DNA of 64,000 nt. It comes from Parageobacillus caldoxylosilyticus NBRC 107762. GTDB taxonomy: Bacteria > Bacillota > Bacilli > Bacillales > Anoxybacillaceae. The notes beneath the pieces were generated by a model, which was not told where the DNA came from, searched no databases, and was given only the letters and a program-made list of their open reading frames with translations. Below are positions 1 to 8,081 of this stretch, piece by piece. A program made the position numbers and the translations under genes. Within the stretch, counting starts at the first letter, position 1. Every line of letters begins with the position of its first letter. The DNA is taken from NCBI RefSeq assembly GCF_000632715.1, contig NZ_BAWO01000004.1:62001-126000 (forward strand). Reading direction: 5' to 3'.

Positions 1-1
1 T

Positions 2-286
2 CGTTTCGAAATGCAGCCCGATGCCATCCGCATCATCGTCAAAGACTATGGGAAAAGCTTTAACTACGAACAAGAAGCAAAACAGGCGGCATCCCTTCAC
101 CATCAATCGTTAGACGCTGCGAAAATCGGTGGTCTCGGTTTGTTTATGATGCAGGCATTGATGGATCAAGTAGAAGTATTAACGATTGACGGAACGGAAG
201 TTATTTTAACCAAATTTCTCAATCGGAACGAAGGAGAGCATAACCATGAATTCATATCCTCCTCTTCCATCCAAGAGCAACCTTAA
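2..286 (+). CDS. rsbW: RsbW anti-sigma-B factor / serine kinase (C-terminal part)
   Basis: The reading frame is open to the left edge, so only the C-terminal part of the protein is present. RsbW binds SigB and holds it inactive, and phosphorylates the anti-anti-sigma factor RsbV. Visible here is the end of the GHKL ATPase fold, including the G2-box-like GGLGLFMM followed by LMDQVEV, as in Bacillus RsbW. The 3' end overlaps the start of sigB by about 40 bases, the usual rsbW-sigB translational coupling. The short tail after the ATPase fold is read in the overlap. The N-terminal ATP-binding N-box lies outside the window. Confidence 0.9.
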   Translation, partial: RFEMQPDAIRIIVKDYGKSFNYEQEAKQAASLHHQSLDAAKIGGLGLFMMQALMDQVEVLTIDGTEVILTKFLNRNEGEHNHEFISSSSIQEQP

Positions 287-1019
287 GCAGCTTATTCGCG
301 ATTACCAAAGGACGAAGGCAGAAGAAGCCGCGACCAAGTTACTGCTTCATTTTGAACCGCTGATCATCGCCGCCGCCAAAAAAATGTCGCGCAACCGCCC
401 CGATCTTTACGAAGACTTATTCCAGGTTGGACGCCTTTCTTTTTTAAGGCTGCTGGAGCATTATGACCCAAACCAAGGGACAAACCTGAAGCCGTATGTG
501 ATGAAAAGCTTGATCGGCTATATGAAAAACTATTTGCGCGACAAAGCATGGTATATTCAAGTCCCACGGAAAGTAAAAGAAAAAGGCGCCAGAGTGCAAC
601 AAGCGATTGACGAGCTAACCATGAAGCTGGAACGCTCTCCGAATGTCGAAGAAATTGCCCGATATTTAGGCTTATCCGTTGAAGAAACGATTGAAATTTT
701 AGCAGGTCGCGAGCATTATCAAGCCATTTCCATGGATGCGCCGCTGCAGGATGGAAAAAAAGACGCGAGCACGATTGGCGAATTCGTCGCCGACGAAACG
801 GATGATTTTGAAACACTGATTAACCGCCTCGACTTAGAAGATGCGATGCAAAAGCTAAGCGAACAAGAACGGCTCATACTGAAGTGGATTTTCCACCGCG
901 GCGAAACCCAGCGCTCTATCGCGAGCCAACTTGGCATTTCACAAATGACCGTCAGCCGCATTCAAAAGCGAGCCATGAAAAAGCTCAAACAATGGTTAGC
1001 AGCCACCAATACATTGTAA
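246..1019 (+). CDS. sigB: RNA polymerase sigma factor SigB
   Basis: General stress sigma factor of the SigB/SigF/SigG type, 257 aa, the usual length. Region 2 is visible around residues 30-105 (LYEDLFQVGRLSFLRL and the -10 recognition segment ending LRDKAWYIQVPR), region 3 around 110-190, and region 4 with the helix-turn-helix near 200-250 (LSEQERLILKWIF, then QRSIASQLGISQMTVSRIQKRA). It starts inside the 3' end of rsbW, so the two are coupled. A hairpin terminator follows at once. No rsbX follows, unlike B. subtilis; the next gene is a convergent PP2C phosphatase. Confidence 0.96.
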   Translation: MNSYPPLPSKSNLKQLIRDYQRTKAEEAATKLLLHFEPLIIAAAKKMSRNRPDLYEDLFQVGRLSFLRLLEHYDPNQGTNLKPYVMKSLIGYMKNYLRDKAWYIQVPRKVKEKGARVQQAIDELTMKLERSPNVEEIARYLGLSVEETIEILAGREHYQAISMDAPLQDGKKDASTIGEFVADETDDFETLINRLDLEDAMQKLSEQERLILKWIFHRGETQRSIASQLGISQMTVSRIQKRAMKKLKQWLAATNTL

Positions 1020-1023
1020 CGGC

Positions 1024-1060
1024 ACAAAAAAAGAGAAAAGGATCCCTTTTCTCCTTTTTC
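1024..1060. terminator. Bidirectional terminator between sigB and the PP2C gene
   Basis: The stem gagaaaagg/ccttttctc, with A-rich and T-rich flanks on either side, sits exactly between two convergent genes, so it can serve both. Confidence 0.75.
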
Positions 1061-3034
1061 TCATTTGCGGCGAAGCAATAGCAATGTCTGATCGTCTTTG
1101 ATCTCGTATTGATGATATGCTTTTACTTGTTCATACAAATCATGAATGATTTCTTGCGCCGATTTTGTCGTATCGATTTTCTTCATCATCTCGGCCAATA
1201 CAGAAAAGTCATCCCCTGTTTCGCTGTCTCGCCGCTCTGTCACCCCATCGGTATATAACAAAATGATATCCCCTGACTCCAGGCGGACAGACTTCGTTTC
1301 AAAGGCAAACTGCGGAAACAGCCCAAGCGCGCATCCTTCTGTCGCCAGAGGCACGCATTCATGCGTTTCCGCCCGATATAAAAGGCCTGGCTCATGCCCC
1401 GCGCTTGCGTAGGAAAATGTATGGTTCTTTTCATTGTAATTTCCAACAAACATCGTGACAAACATGGACGCCTCCGTATAGTCATACACAAACCGATTTA
1501 ATAAATCCAAATAAATATGCGGCTGCGTTCCGTAATGAAGAGTGCGGTCAAGAATAAACTTCATTAACGTCATCAGCATCGCCGCCGGGATCCCTTTTCC
1601 CGACACGTCAGCGATGCCGACGGAAAAGGACGTCTGGTGAGCGGAAAAATGGTAAAAGTCGCCGCTTAAAATGCGGGCAGGAACGCTTAATACCCCGACA
1701 TCCACATAGGAAGGCAGTTTCATCTCCTTTAGGTCCTGGAGAAGGGATCGCTGCATGTTGGCGGCCAGCGACAGCTCCAAATCAAGCTGCTGCCGCTCGC
1801 GTTCCAACCGCTCCTTTTCTTTTTTCTCCGTCATATCGCGGAATACGACCACCATGCTCGTCAACGTCCCGTTTTCCAACACCGGCGCCAACGTATAGCT
1901 CACCGGCAAATACGTTCCGTCTTTGCGGCAGAATTCCTCTTCATCCACGCGGATGACTTCCCCGTTTTTTAACGGCTTAATCAGGCGAATAAGATCTTTG
2001 CGGCTCCACACGTCACTTGTCGAGCCGACGCGGTATATAAATTCAAACAGCGGCTTATTCCTCGCCTCGGCAAACGACCAGCCTAACAGCCGCTCCGCTT
2101 CCGGATTCATCCATACGATCCGCCCTTCCCGGTTTAGCATAATGACCCCTTCGCCAAGGGCATTGGTCATCATTTCAAGCTGTTGTTCGTGCTGCTTCAA
2201 CTCAATATATGGCTGTTCAATATTTTCTAAGTAAATACCTCTCATGAAATACAAAAAACCGACAGCCTTATAAATATGGGCCCATAGCGCGTATAAATCG
2301 TTAACGCCGACATCCATCGCCAGCTGGCATTCGCAAAGGATAAAGAAAAACAAAGCAAGCAACAAATATAACAGCGCTGGCGACCGCCGCTTCCGATAGC
2401 GGCGGAATATCCAAATCATTGTCGCGGCGTGAATGAAACATACCGCATATTCCATCCCGTGTTTCCAGAGCGTTGTTCCTTTTCCCTCCACAACGACAGC
2501 TGGCAACATCGAAGAATATAAATAAACGACGACAATCATCGCAACCGTATATACAAACGAAAAGAAAAATGCATGGAGCCGGTGGTCGCTCGGCTGCTCT
2601 ATCACTTCATCCGGACGTGAAAAAATAAACAACAACCCTAACGCCTCGGTACTCCTTGCCAATATCCAAAACCAAACCGACTCATGAAACGACGGCTGCG
2701 TTAAAAACGGCGGCATGCCCGGATAGGTCAGCGTATGAAACCAATCCAATATCCCAACGGAAAAAAAGAGCGCCGCCAGCCATAACCGCTGCATCGACAG
2801 CGTATGCGGAAAAATCATCCACCCTTGAATGGCGATGGAAAAGGAAACAACAATGCTAATAAACTCTAAAATTAGATGAATAGAAACATAGCTCGTCCCG
2901 TCGTAAAACGGCATCAACTGCTCATACCCAACGCGATGCAAAAAAAAGAAACAGAGGGCAAACGCGGCAAGCGATAAATGAACGCGTTCAAAACGATATA
3001 CATTTTTCAGAATCACAAATGCGGAAACCTCCAT
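1061..3034 (-). CDS. Membrane-anchored PAS/PP2C (SpoIIE-type) phosphatase, MASE3-like sensor
   Basis: 657 aa. Residues 1 to about 265 hold several hydrophobic helices of the MASE3 type; a PAS domain follows at about 285-405 (NALGEGVIMLNREGRIVWMNPEA, then the PAC-like SYTLAPV segment), a short coiled linker at 405-430, and a SpoIIE-class PP2C domain to the end. The metal-binding segments SGDFYHF, ADVSGKGIPAAM, LYTDGVTE and the terminal DDQTLLLLRRK are all present, so the enzyme should be active. Lying tail-to-tail with sigB, it probably dephosphorylates RsbV-P, in the way RsbP (PAS-PP2C) or RsbU do. The membrane sensor suggests it reports an envelope or small-molecule signal; that is inference. 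Confidence 0.85.
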   Translation of the reverse strand: MEVSAFVILKNVYRFERVHLSLAAFALCFFFLHRVGYEQLMPFYDGTSYVSIHLILEFISIVVSFSIAIQGWMIFPHTLSMQRLWLAALFFSVGILDWFHTLTYPGMPPFLTQPSFHESVWFWILARSTEALGLLFIFSRPDEVIEQPSDHRLHAFFFSFVYTVAMIVVVYLYSSMLPAVVVEGKGTTLWKHGMEYAVCFIHAATMIWIFRRYRKRRSPALLYLLLALFFFILCECQLAMDVGVNDLYALWAHIYKAVGFLYFMRGIYLENIEQPYIELKQHEQQLEMMTNALGEGVIMLNREGRIVWMNPEAERLLGWSFAEARNKPLFEFIYRVGSTSDVWSRKDLIRLIKPLKNGEVIRVDEEEFCRKDGTYLPVSYTLAPVLENGTLTSMVVVFRDMTEKKEKERLERERQQLDLELSLAANMQRSLLQDLKEMKLPSYVDVGVLSVPARILSGDFYHFSAHQTSFSVGIADVSGKGIPAAMLMTLMKFILDRTLHYGTQPHIYLDLLNRFVYDYTEASMFVTMFVGNYNEKNHTFSYASAGHEPGLLYRAETHECVPLATEGCALGLFPQFAFETKSVRLESGDIILLYTDGVTERRDSETGDDFSVLAEMMKKIDTTKSAQEIIHDLYEQVKAYHQYEIKDDQTLLLLRRK

Positions 3035-3054
3035 GCCTGTTTATATTAGGTTTA

Positions 3055-3231
3055 TTATAACATAGGTTTTTTGGGCAAACCTATAAGTGCATCGTCCCCT
3101 TCACAGGCATCAGAGATGGTAGTTGCGCATGGCAGAGAAACAGCCCCCAAACAAAGTTCCTTTCCAAATACCCCAGCAAATTCACTAAGGCCCGCCCATT
3201 CATCGTTGGCGTAGGAAGTTTTCAAATCCAT
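3055..3231 (-). CDS. Possible small ORF, 58 aa, unrecognised
   Basis: An open frame from ATG to TAA between the PP2C gene and the kinase gene reads MDLKTSYANDEWAG... and ends in GLPKKPML. It contains three Cys residues. No good Shine-Dalgarno sequence precedes the ATG, and another frame of the same stretch is also open, so it may be chance or the tail of a decayed gene. I do not recognise the sequence. Confidence 0.22.
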   Translation of the reverse strand: MDLKTSYANDEWAGLSEFAGVFGKELCLGAVSLPCATTISDACEGDDALIGLPKKPML

Positions 3232-3289
3232 ACATAGGACTTTATTTTGGCAAAAAAAAAAGAAGTAACGCTAGTATCATGACAATAAA

Positions 3290-4330
3290 TCATAAAATAT
3301 TGTTTTTTTGTGTTGCCTTTTCTGCCTGCAACATTAAATTTTTAATACCTATATTAAGGTTGGCAAATCTTTCATCGTCTACTTCTCCTGATTTATAACG
3401 GTAATATATTTGCTGCAGCACTGCAGCTATTTTGTAAAAAGCGAAACTAAGATAATAATTAAGGTTTGAAATGTCTCTGCCGGACGCTTCAGTATATAAA
3501 ATGGCCAACTCTCTTCTTGTCATAAAACCGGGTTGATTAGTTACAGCCGTCAAGCCGGTTTCTTCATCTCCTTCTTCTGTCCAATAAGCAAGGCTGATGG
3601 CAAGATCTAAAAGAGGATCTCCGATTGTCGACATTTCCCAGTCCAATACGGCAGTAATCTGATTAGGGTTTTCAGGATTAAACATAATATTATTTAATTT
3701 AAAGTCATTGTGAATAATGGTCACATCTGTAGAATTCGGTATATTGTCAACCAACCAGTTTTCCACTTTTGCCACAAACGGCAAATCATCTGTTTTGGAT
3801 TGTCTATAACGTTGAATCCAGCCATTCACTTGCCGCTTTAAAAACCCTTCTGGTTTTCCCAGTGAATCTAAATTATTTTTATAAACATCAATATTATGCA
3901 AATCGACTAATTCTTGAATAAAAGCTTTAGAAATTTGCTGCTTTATTTGAGGATTGTTCCAGTTAGCAGGAAGGTACTTATCCAATACAGCTCCTTTTTT
4001 GAATTCCATAACATAAAAGTGTCTATCCATTATATTTGGGTCTTCACAATATAATAAAGGTTTTGGCGCTTTTGGGTATACAGAATAAATTCTTTTTAAC
4101 AGGTTATATTCACGTTTCATATCATGTGCTTTTGCTGGCAATTCTCCAAAAGGAGGTCTTCTTAATACCCCCTCCCACTGGCCAATGCGCACCAAATATG
4201 TTAAATTTGAGTACCCGGAAGTAAACGGTCTGACCTCCAATTCCCCGACTTCATCCATCAGATTTAGCTCTTTCCTTAAGTACTCTTCAACACGGCTCCA
4301 ATTAATTCGTTTACTTATATTTTGGGGCAC
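3290..4330 (-). CDS. APH-fold kinase of the ACAD10/11 (LvaA) type, probable 4-hydroxyacyl-CoA kinase
   Basis: 346 aa with the aminoglycoside phosphotransferase/choline kinase fold. The catalytic loop HNDFKLNN and the metal-binding DWEMSTIGDPLLDLA are intact near residues 210-245; the DWExSTxGDPxxDLA form is typical of the ACAD10/ACAD11 N-terminal kinase subfamily, not of antibiotic kinases. The GTG start overlaps the end of the acyl-CoA dehydrogenase gene by 20 bases and has a strong GGAGGGAG upstream, so the two are translationally coupled. In Pseudomonas LvaA and animal ACAD10/11, such kinases phosphorylate the 4-hydroxy group of a 4-hydroxyacyl-CoA before the dehydrogenase-like partner eliminates phosphate. 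That role is inferred here from pairing and family. Confidence 0.8.
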   Translation of the reverse strand: MPQNISKRINWSRVEEYLRKELNLMDEVGELEVRPFTSGYSNLTYLVRIGQWEGVLRRPPFGELPAKAHDMKREYNLLKRIYSVYPKAPKPLLYCEDPNIMDRHFYVMEFKKGAVLDKYLPANWNNPQIKQQISKAFIQELVDLHNIDVYKNNLDSLGKPEGFLKRQVNGWIQRYRQSKTDDLPFVAKVENWLVDNIPNSTDVTIIHNDFKLNNIMFNPENPNQITAVLDWEMSTIGDPLLDLAISLAYWTEEGDEETGLTAVTNQPGFMTRRELAILYTEASGRDISNLNYYLSFAFYKIAAVLQQIYYRYKSGEVDDERFANLNIGIKNLMLQAEKATQKNNIL

Positions 4331-5525
4331 AAAGATCTCCCTCCATGTTTTGCTTAAACTCTTTGATCATCGAGCGGGCAACAACCATGCGATGCACTTC
4401 ATCCGGCCCGTCATAAATTCTCGCGGTTCTTGCTTCACGGTAAAATCCTTCAAGAGGAGTATCGCCTGTTACCCCGAGAGCTCCATGTACTTGAATTGCC
4501 CTGTCAATAACATTATGGAGAACTTGGGCGCCAAAAAATTTTATGGCGGAAATTTCTTTTCTTGCCTCGTACCCGGCATCCATCATCCACGCAGCCTTTA
4601 AAGTCATTAAACGGAAAGCTTCAATTTCAACCGTAGAATCCGCAATAAAATTTTGGATTGTTTGATAATCGGCTAATCGTTTTCCGCGTGTCTCCCGTTT
4701 TAATGCATAACCTATCATTAAATCTAGGCTTCTTTTGGCTATGCCTATCCAGCGCATAGCATGCGTAATGCGCCCTGTACCAAGCCTCAACTGAGCTAAT
4801 TTAAATCCTTCCCCGCGCGGTCCTAATAAATTTTCTTTTGGAACTCTGCAATTGGTATATCGAACTTCGCAATGGCCTCCTGTGAAATGGTCGCCAATAA
4901 CCGGGATCTCCCGGACAATTTCAAACCCAGGGTTATCGTGATCCACTATAAACAAGCTAAACTGTTTATGAGGAGGAGCATCTGGATCAGTCTTTGCCAT
5001 GACAATGGAAAAACTTGAACCGATGGCGCCTGTAGTAAACCATTTATGTGCATTAATCACCCATTCATCTCCATCGAGTACTGCGGTTGCTTTTAAAAGC
5101 CGCGGATCGGATCCAGATACTTCAGGCTCCGTCATTGCAAAGCAGGAGCGAATATCTCCATTGACAAGTGGATATAAATATTTACGTTTTTGTTCTTCTG
5201 TACCTGCGTGCCATAATATTTCGCTATTGCCTGCATCAGGAGCCATTGTACCAAAAATATAAGGTCCTATAGGGCTGCGTCCAACCACTTCAGAGAGCAA
5301 TGCCAAAGAAACAAGCCCTAAGCCCGCTCCTCCTGCTTCTTTTGGCATATGAGCCGCCCAGAGGCCCATATCTTTCACTTTTTGTTGAAGCGGTTTCAGG
5401 ATTTCCGAAGGCAAACCTCGATGCGGAACCATATGCTTTTCATTTGGATATACATATTCCTCCATAAATGCTGTAGCTTTTTTGATCATTTCTTCTTGCT
5501 CAGATGATGGACTGAAATTATACAT
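4311..5525 (-). CDS. Acyl-CoA dehydrogenase, ACAD10/11 (LvaC) type
   Basis: 404 aa, a full-length FAD acyl-CoA dehydrogenase. The flavin/substrate motif CFAMTEPEVSGSDPR lies near residues 130-145, then KWFTTGA. Near the C-terminus the usual catalytic IYEG of medium-chain enzymes reads RIYDGPDEVHR, the signature of the ACAD10/11 branch. First gene of a minus-strand operon with the kinase. It is preceded at about 36 bases by a -24/-12 promoter, so it should depend on sigma-54 and the adjacent activator. Likely step: conversion of a 4-phosphoacyl-CoA to an enoyl-CoA that can enter beta-oxidation. An ordinary branched or short-chain acyl-CoA dehydrogenase is the alternative. Confidence 0.85.
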   Translation of the reverse strand: MYNFSPSSEQEEMIKKATAFMEEYVYPNEKHMVPHRGLPSEILKPLQQKVKDMGLWAAHMPKEAGGAGLGLVSLALLSEVVGRSPIGPYIFGTMAPDAGNSEILWHAGTEEQKRKYLYPLVNGDIRSCFAMTEPEVSGSDPRLLKATAVLDGDEWVINAHKWFTTGAIGSSFSIVMAKTDPDAPPHKQFSLFIVDHDNPGFEIVREIPVIGDHFTGGHCEVRYTNCRVPKENLLGPRGEGFKLAQLRLGTGRITHAMRWIGIAKRSLDLMIGYALKRETRGKRLADYQTIQNFIADSTVEIEAFRLMTLKAAWMMDAGYEARKEISAIKFFGAQVLHNVIDRAIQVHGALGVTGDTPLEGFYREARTARIYDGPDEVHRMVVARSMIKEFKQNMEGDLCAPKYK

Positions 5526-5560
5526 ACGACCACTCCTTGACTTTTTTATAAGAATTTACA

Positions 5561-5578
5561 TGCATTTTTTATGCCAAA
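5561..5578 (-). promoter_or_regulatory. Sigma-54 (-24/-12) promoter for the dehydrogenase/kinase operon
   Basis: On the minus strand the sequence reads TTGGCATAAAAAATGCA: GG and GC are separated by exactly 10 bases, as sigma-54 requires. One base differs from the TTGC consensus (ATGC). It lies about 36 bases upstream of the ATG at 5525. Confidence 0.75.
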
Positions 5579-5617
5579 TTAAAGTTAAATACGTATTCCA
5601 ACTTTTACATTAAGAAA

Positions 5618-7105
5618 ATGATGAAAAAAGTAATCAGACAATTTATAATATTATTAAAAAAGGGAGGGGTAATTATTAAAAATTTGCTTACGGATCCAGA
5701 GAAACTCCAAAAACATATTCAGAAGCTAAATACGGAACTGAAAGAGTTGCGAGAGAAAATAAAGCTATATGAGGAAGCCATTAATGCCAGCTATGATCCA
5801 ATTTTTATCGCAGACAAGAATGGATATGGGATAAAAATGAACGAAGCGTACACCCGAGTTACAGGCATAACAGAGGATAAATTAATTGGCCGGCACCTGA
5901 AAGACGTTGTGAGAGAGGGAATTATATCCGAATCAGTTTCCCTAAAAGTTTTAAAAGAGAAAAAAAGGGTGACAATCATTCAAAATGCAAACGGAAAGGA
6001 ACTTTTAGTTACAGGCAATCCGGTTTTTGACGAAAACGGGGATGTTTCCTATGTTGTGACAAATCTCCGAGATATATCCACTTTAAAGAACTTAGAGAAA
6101 GAATTAAATCAAACAAAAGCGCTTGCAGAGAAGTATTTACAGGAACTAAGGCTTTATCAAAAAAAGGAAGATGTTATCCATCATGAGGGAGTTATAGCAA
6201 ATAGCAGCCAAATGTTAAACGTCATTAATTTAGCGCAGAAAATCGCGCCATTTAACTCAACCGTCTTACTGTTGGGAGAATCGGGTGTTGGGAAAGAAGT
6301 GATAGCAAATCTTATTCAGAAGTTAAGCAATCGATCAGATAAACCGTTTATTAAAGTGAATTGTGCAGCTATTCCAAAGGAATTGATTGAATCTGAGTTA
6401 TTTGGTTATGAAAAAGGTGCTTTTACCGGCGCCGACAGCAGAGGCCGCCCAGGCTTATTCGAACAGGCACACACTGGAACTATATTTCTTGATGAAATTG
6501 GGGAAATGCCGCTGCAGCTTCAAGGAAAGCTCCTCAGAGTATTGCAAGAATTGGAAGTTACCAGAATCGGCGGTCGCCGAACAATTAAAATTGATGTTCG
6601 TATCATATCCGCAACTAATAAAGATCTGGAGTCTTTGGTACAACGGGGTGAATTTCGCGAGGATCTTTACTATAGATTAAATATTATTCCGATCAAAATT
6701 CCTCCCTTGCGTGAACGCCAAGAAGACATCCCTCTGCTTGCGAATTATTTTTTAGATAAAGCAAACAAAAAATATAATCTTAACAAACAATTAACGGACG
6801 ATGCCTTGCTTGCGATGAAGGCGTATTCGTGGCCGGGGAATGTTAGAGAAATGCAAAATTTAATTGAACGGCTCGTCATTACAACGGAATCAGATTATAT
6901 CCATTCCTCTCATTTGCCTTTTTCCAATCCATCCTTTTATGAATCCCAGCCTGTACAAAAAACAATGAAAGAAGTCATTCAAGATATAGAGAGAGAAATG
7001 ATTATAAAAGCGATTTCAGAATATAAAACAACAAGAAAAGCAGCAAAGATTCTTGGAATCAGCCAATCCGCTTTAGTAAAAAAAATGCAGCGATTAGGTA
7101 TATAG
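5618..7105 (+). CDS. Sigma-54-dependent enhancer-binding activator, PAS-AAA+-Fis HTH
   Basis: 495 aa. A short coiled coil (about 25-50) leads into a PAS domain (about 50-165, ASYDPIFIADKNGYGIKMNEAYTRVTG), then the AAA+ domain (about 195-430) with Walker A GESGVGKE, the sigma-54 contact loop GAFTGA, Walker B IFLDEIGEM and an R-finger region, and a Fis-type helix-turn-helix at the end (TTRKAAKILGISQSALVKKM). There is no response-regulator receiver, so the PAS domain probably binds the inducer, as in LvaR/RocR/AcoR-like regulators. The first ATG has a poor RBS; a strong AAGGGAGGGG lies 40 bases inside, pointing to an ATT at 5672 or a TTG just after as possible true starts. It stands between two divergent sigma-54 operons. 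Confidence 0.93.
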   Translation: MMKKVIRQFIILLKKGGVIIKNLLTDPEKLQKHIQKLNTELKELREKIKLYEEAINASYDPIFIADKNGYGIKMNEAYTRVTGITEDKLIGRHLKDVVREGIISESVSLKVLKEKKRVTIIQNANGKELLVTGNPVFDENGDVSYVVTNLRDISTLKNLEKELNQTKALAEKYLQELRLYQKKEDVIHHEGVIANSSQMLNVINLAQKIAPFNSTVLLLGESGVGKEVIANLIQKLSNRSDKPFIKVNCAAIPKELIESELFGYEKGAFTGADSRGRPGLFEQAHTGTIFLDEIGEMPLQLQGKLLRVLQELEVTRIGGRRTIKIDVRIISATNKDLESLVQRGEFREDLYYRLNIIPIKIPPLRERQEDIPLLANYFLDKANKKYNLNKQLTDDALLAMKAYSWPGNVREMQNLIERLVITTESDYIHSSHLPFSNPSFYESQPVQKTMKEVIQDIEREMIIKAISEYKTTRKAAKILGISQSALVKKMQRLGI

Positions 7106-7128
7106 CTTTACTGATTCCTTTTTTCATC

Positions 7129-7157
7129 AATGATTCTTTAAGGAATCATTTTTTTAT
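7129..7157 (+). terminator. Terminator of the activator gene
   Basis: The inverted repeat AATGATTC/GAATCATT with a 6-base loop is followed by a run of T, 24 bases after the stop. Confidence 0.75.
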
Positions 7158-7210
7158 TGTGAGCAAAAATATATTTATTAATAATATTAATAATTTTTTA
7201 AATATTATTA

Positions 7211-7227
7211 TTGGCATGCAAATTGCA
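7211..7227 (+). promoter_or_regulatory. Sigma-54 (-24/-12) promoter for the SDR/acyl-CoA synthetase operon
   Basis: TTGGCATGCAAATTGCA fits the TGGCAYRNNNRTTGCW consensus at every defined position, with the required 10-base gap between GG and GC. It lies 48 bases before the ATG at 7275. The AT-rich tract at 7165-7210 upstream could hold bending or activator sites. Confidence 0.9.
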
Positions 7228-7274
7228 TTTAATTAAGTGAAGAAAGCTGATTTTAAAAAAGGAGGTGTAAAAAT

Positions 7275-8048
7275 ATGGATTTAAGTCGTTTCCCTTCCTT
7301 TCGGCTAGATGGAAAAGTTGCGCTTGTTACAGGTGGAAGCAAGGGAATTGGTTTAGCAATGGCATGCGCCCTCGGAATTCATGGCGCAAATGTTGTTATT
7401 GCCAGCCGCAATGCTGACGATTTGCAAAAAGTTGCAGAAGATATGAATAACCAAGGTTTGAAATTCTCATGGATACAAGCAGATGTGACTGATAAAGAAA
7501 GAGTCAATGATATGATTGACCAAATAGTTGAACAGCACGGCCGATTAGACATCTTGGTGAATAATGCCGGAATGAATATTAGAAAGCCACTTATTGAAGT
7601 AGAGGAAGAAGATTGGGATCAAGTATTAAATACTAATTTAAAAGGCATATTTTTAGTCGGCCAAGCAGCCGCAAAACAAATGATGAAACAAAGAAGCGGA
7701 AAAATCATTAATATCTCTTCGATACTTGGCGGAATCGGAATGCCGTTTCAAACGAGTTATGCAGCCAGCAAGGGAGGCATTAATCAATTAACCAAAGTCT
7801 GGGCAAGCGAACTTTCTCCTTACAACATAAATGTTAATGCGATAGCCCCGGCTTATATAAGAACGCCAATGACAGGCGCTTGGCTTCAAGATGAAGAACG
7901 ATATAAGGAAATTGTTAGGAATACAATGATGAATCGGATTGGCGAACCTGAAGATGTAGCCGGCCCAGTTGTCTTTCTTGCGTCTGACGCAGCAAATTAT
8001 ATAACAGGACACATTCTGTATGTAGATGGTGGATGGACTGCTAAATAA
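7275..8048 (+). CDS. SDR-family NAD(P)-dependent dehydrogenase (LvaD-like)
   Basis: 257 aa classical short-chain dehydrogenase/reductase. The nucleotide-binding TGGSKGIG is at residues 19-26, NNAG at 96-99, the catalytic Ser at 148/149 and YxxxK as Tyr162/Lys166. The C-terminal ITGHILYVDGGW is typical of the family. A strong AAGGAGGTG precedes the ATG. It is the first gene after a consensus sigma-54 promoter and abuts the acyl-CoA synthetase. In the lva pathway the SDR interconverts the 4-keto (levulinyl) and 4-hydroxy acyl-CoA; sequence alone would also fit a sugar-acid or 3-hydroxyacyl dehydrogenase. Confidence 0.88.
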   Translation: MDLSRFPSFRLDGKVALVTGGSKGIGLAMACALGIHGANVVIASRNADDLQKVAEDMNNQGLKFSWIQADVTDKERVNDMIDQIVEQHGRLDILVNNAGMNIRKPLIEVEEEDWDQVLNTNLKGIFLVGQAAAKQMMKQRSGKIINISSILGGIGMPFQTSYAASKGGINQLTKVWASELSPYNINVNAIAPAYIRTPMTGAWLQDEERYKEIVRNTMMNRIGEPEDVAGPVVFLASDAANYITGHILYVDGGWTAK

Positions 8049-8081
8049 ATGAAGCGCAGCTTGCGAAACGGGGGGAATCTT

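Noticed and set aside
3290-4330. Aminoglycoside resistance kinase
   Set aside because: Although in the APH fold family, the DWExSTxGDP motif and coupling to an acyl-CoA dehydrogenase fit the ACAD10/11 group, not antibiotic resistance.
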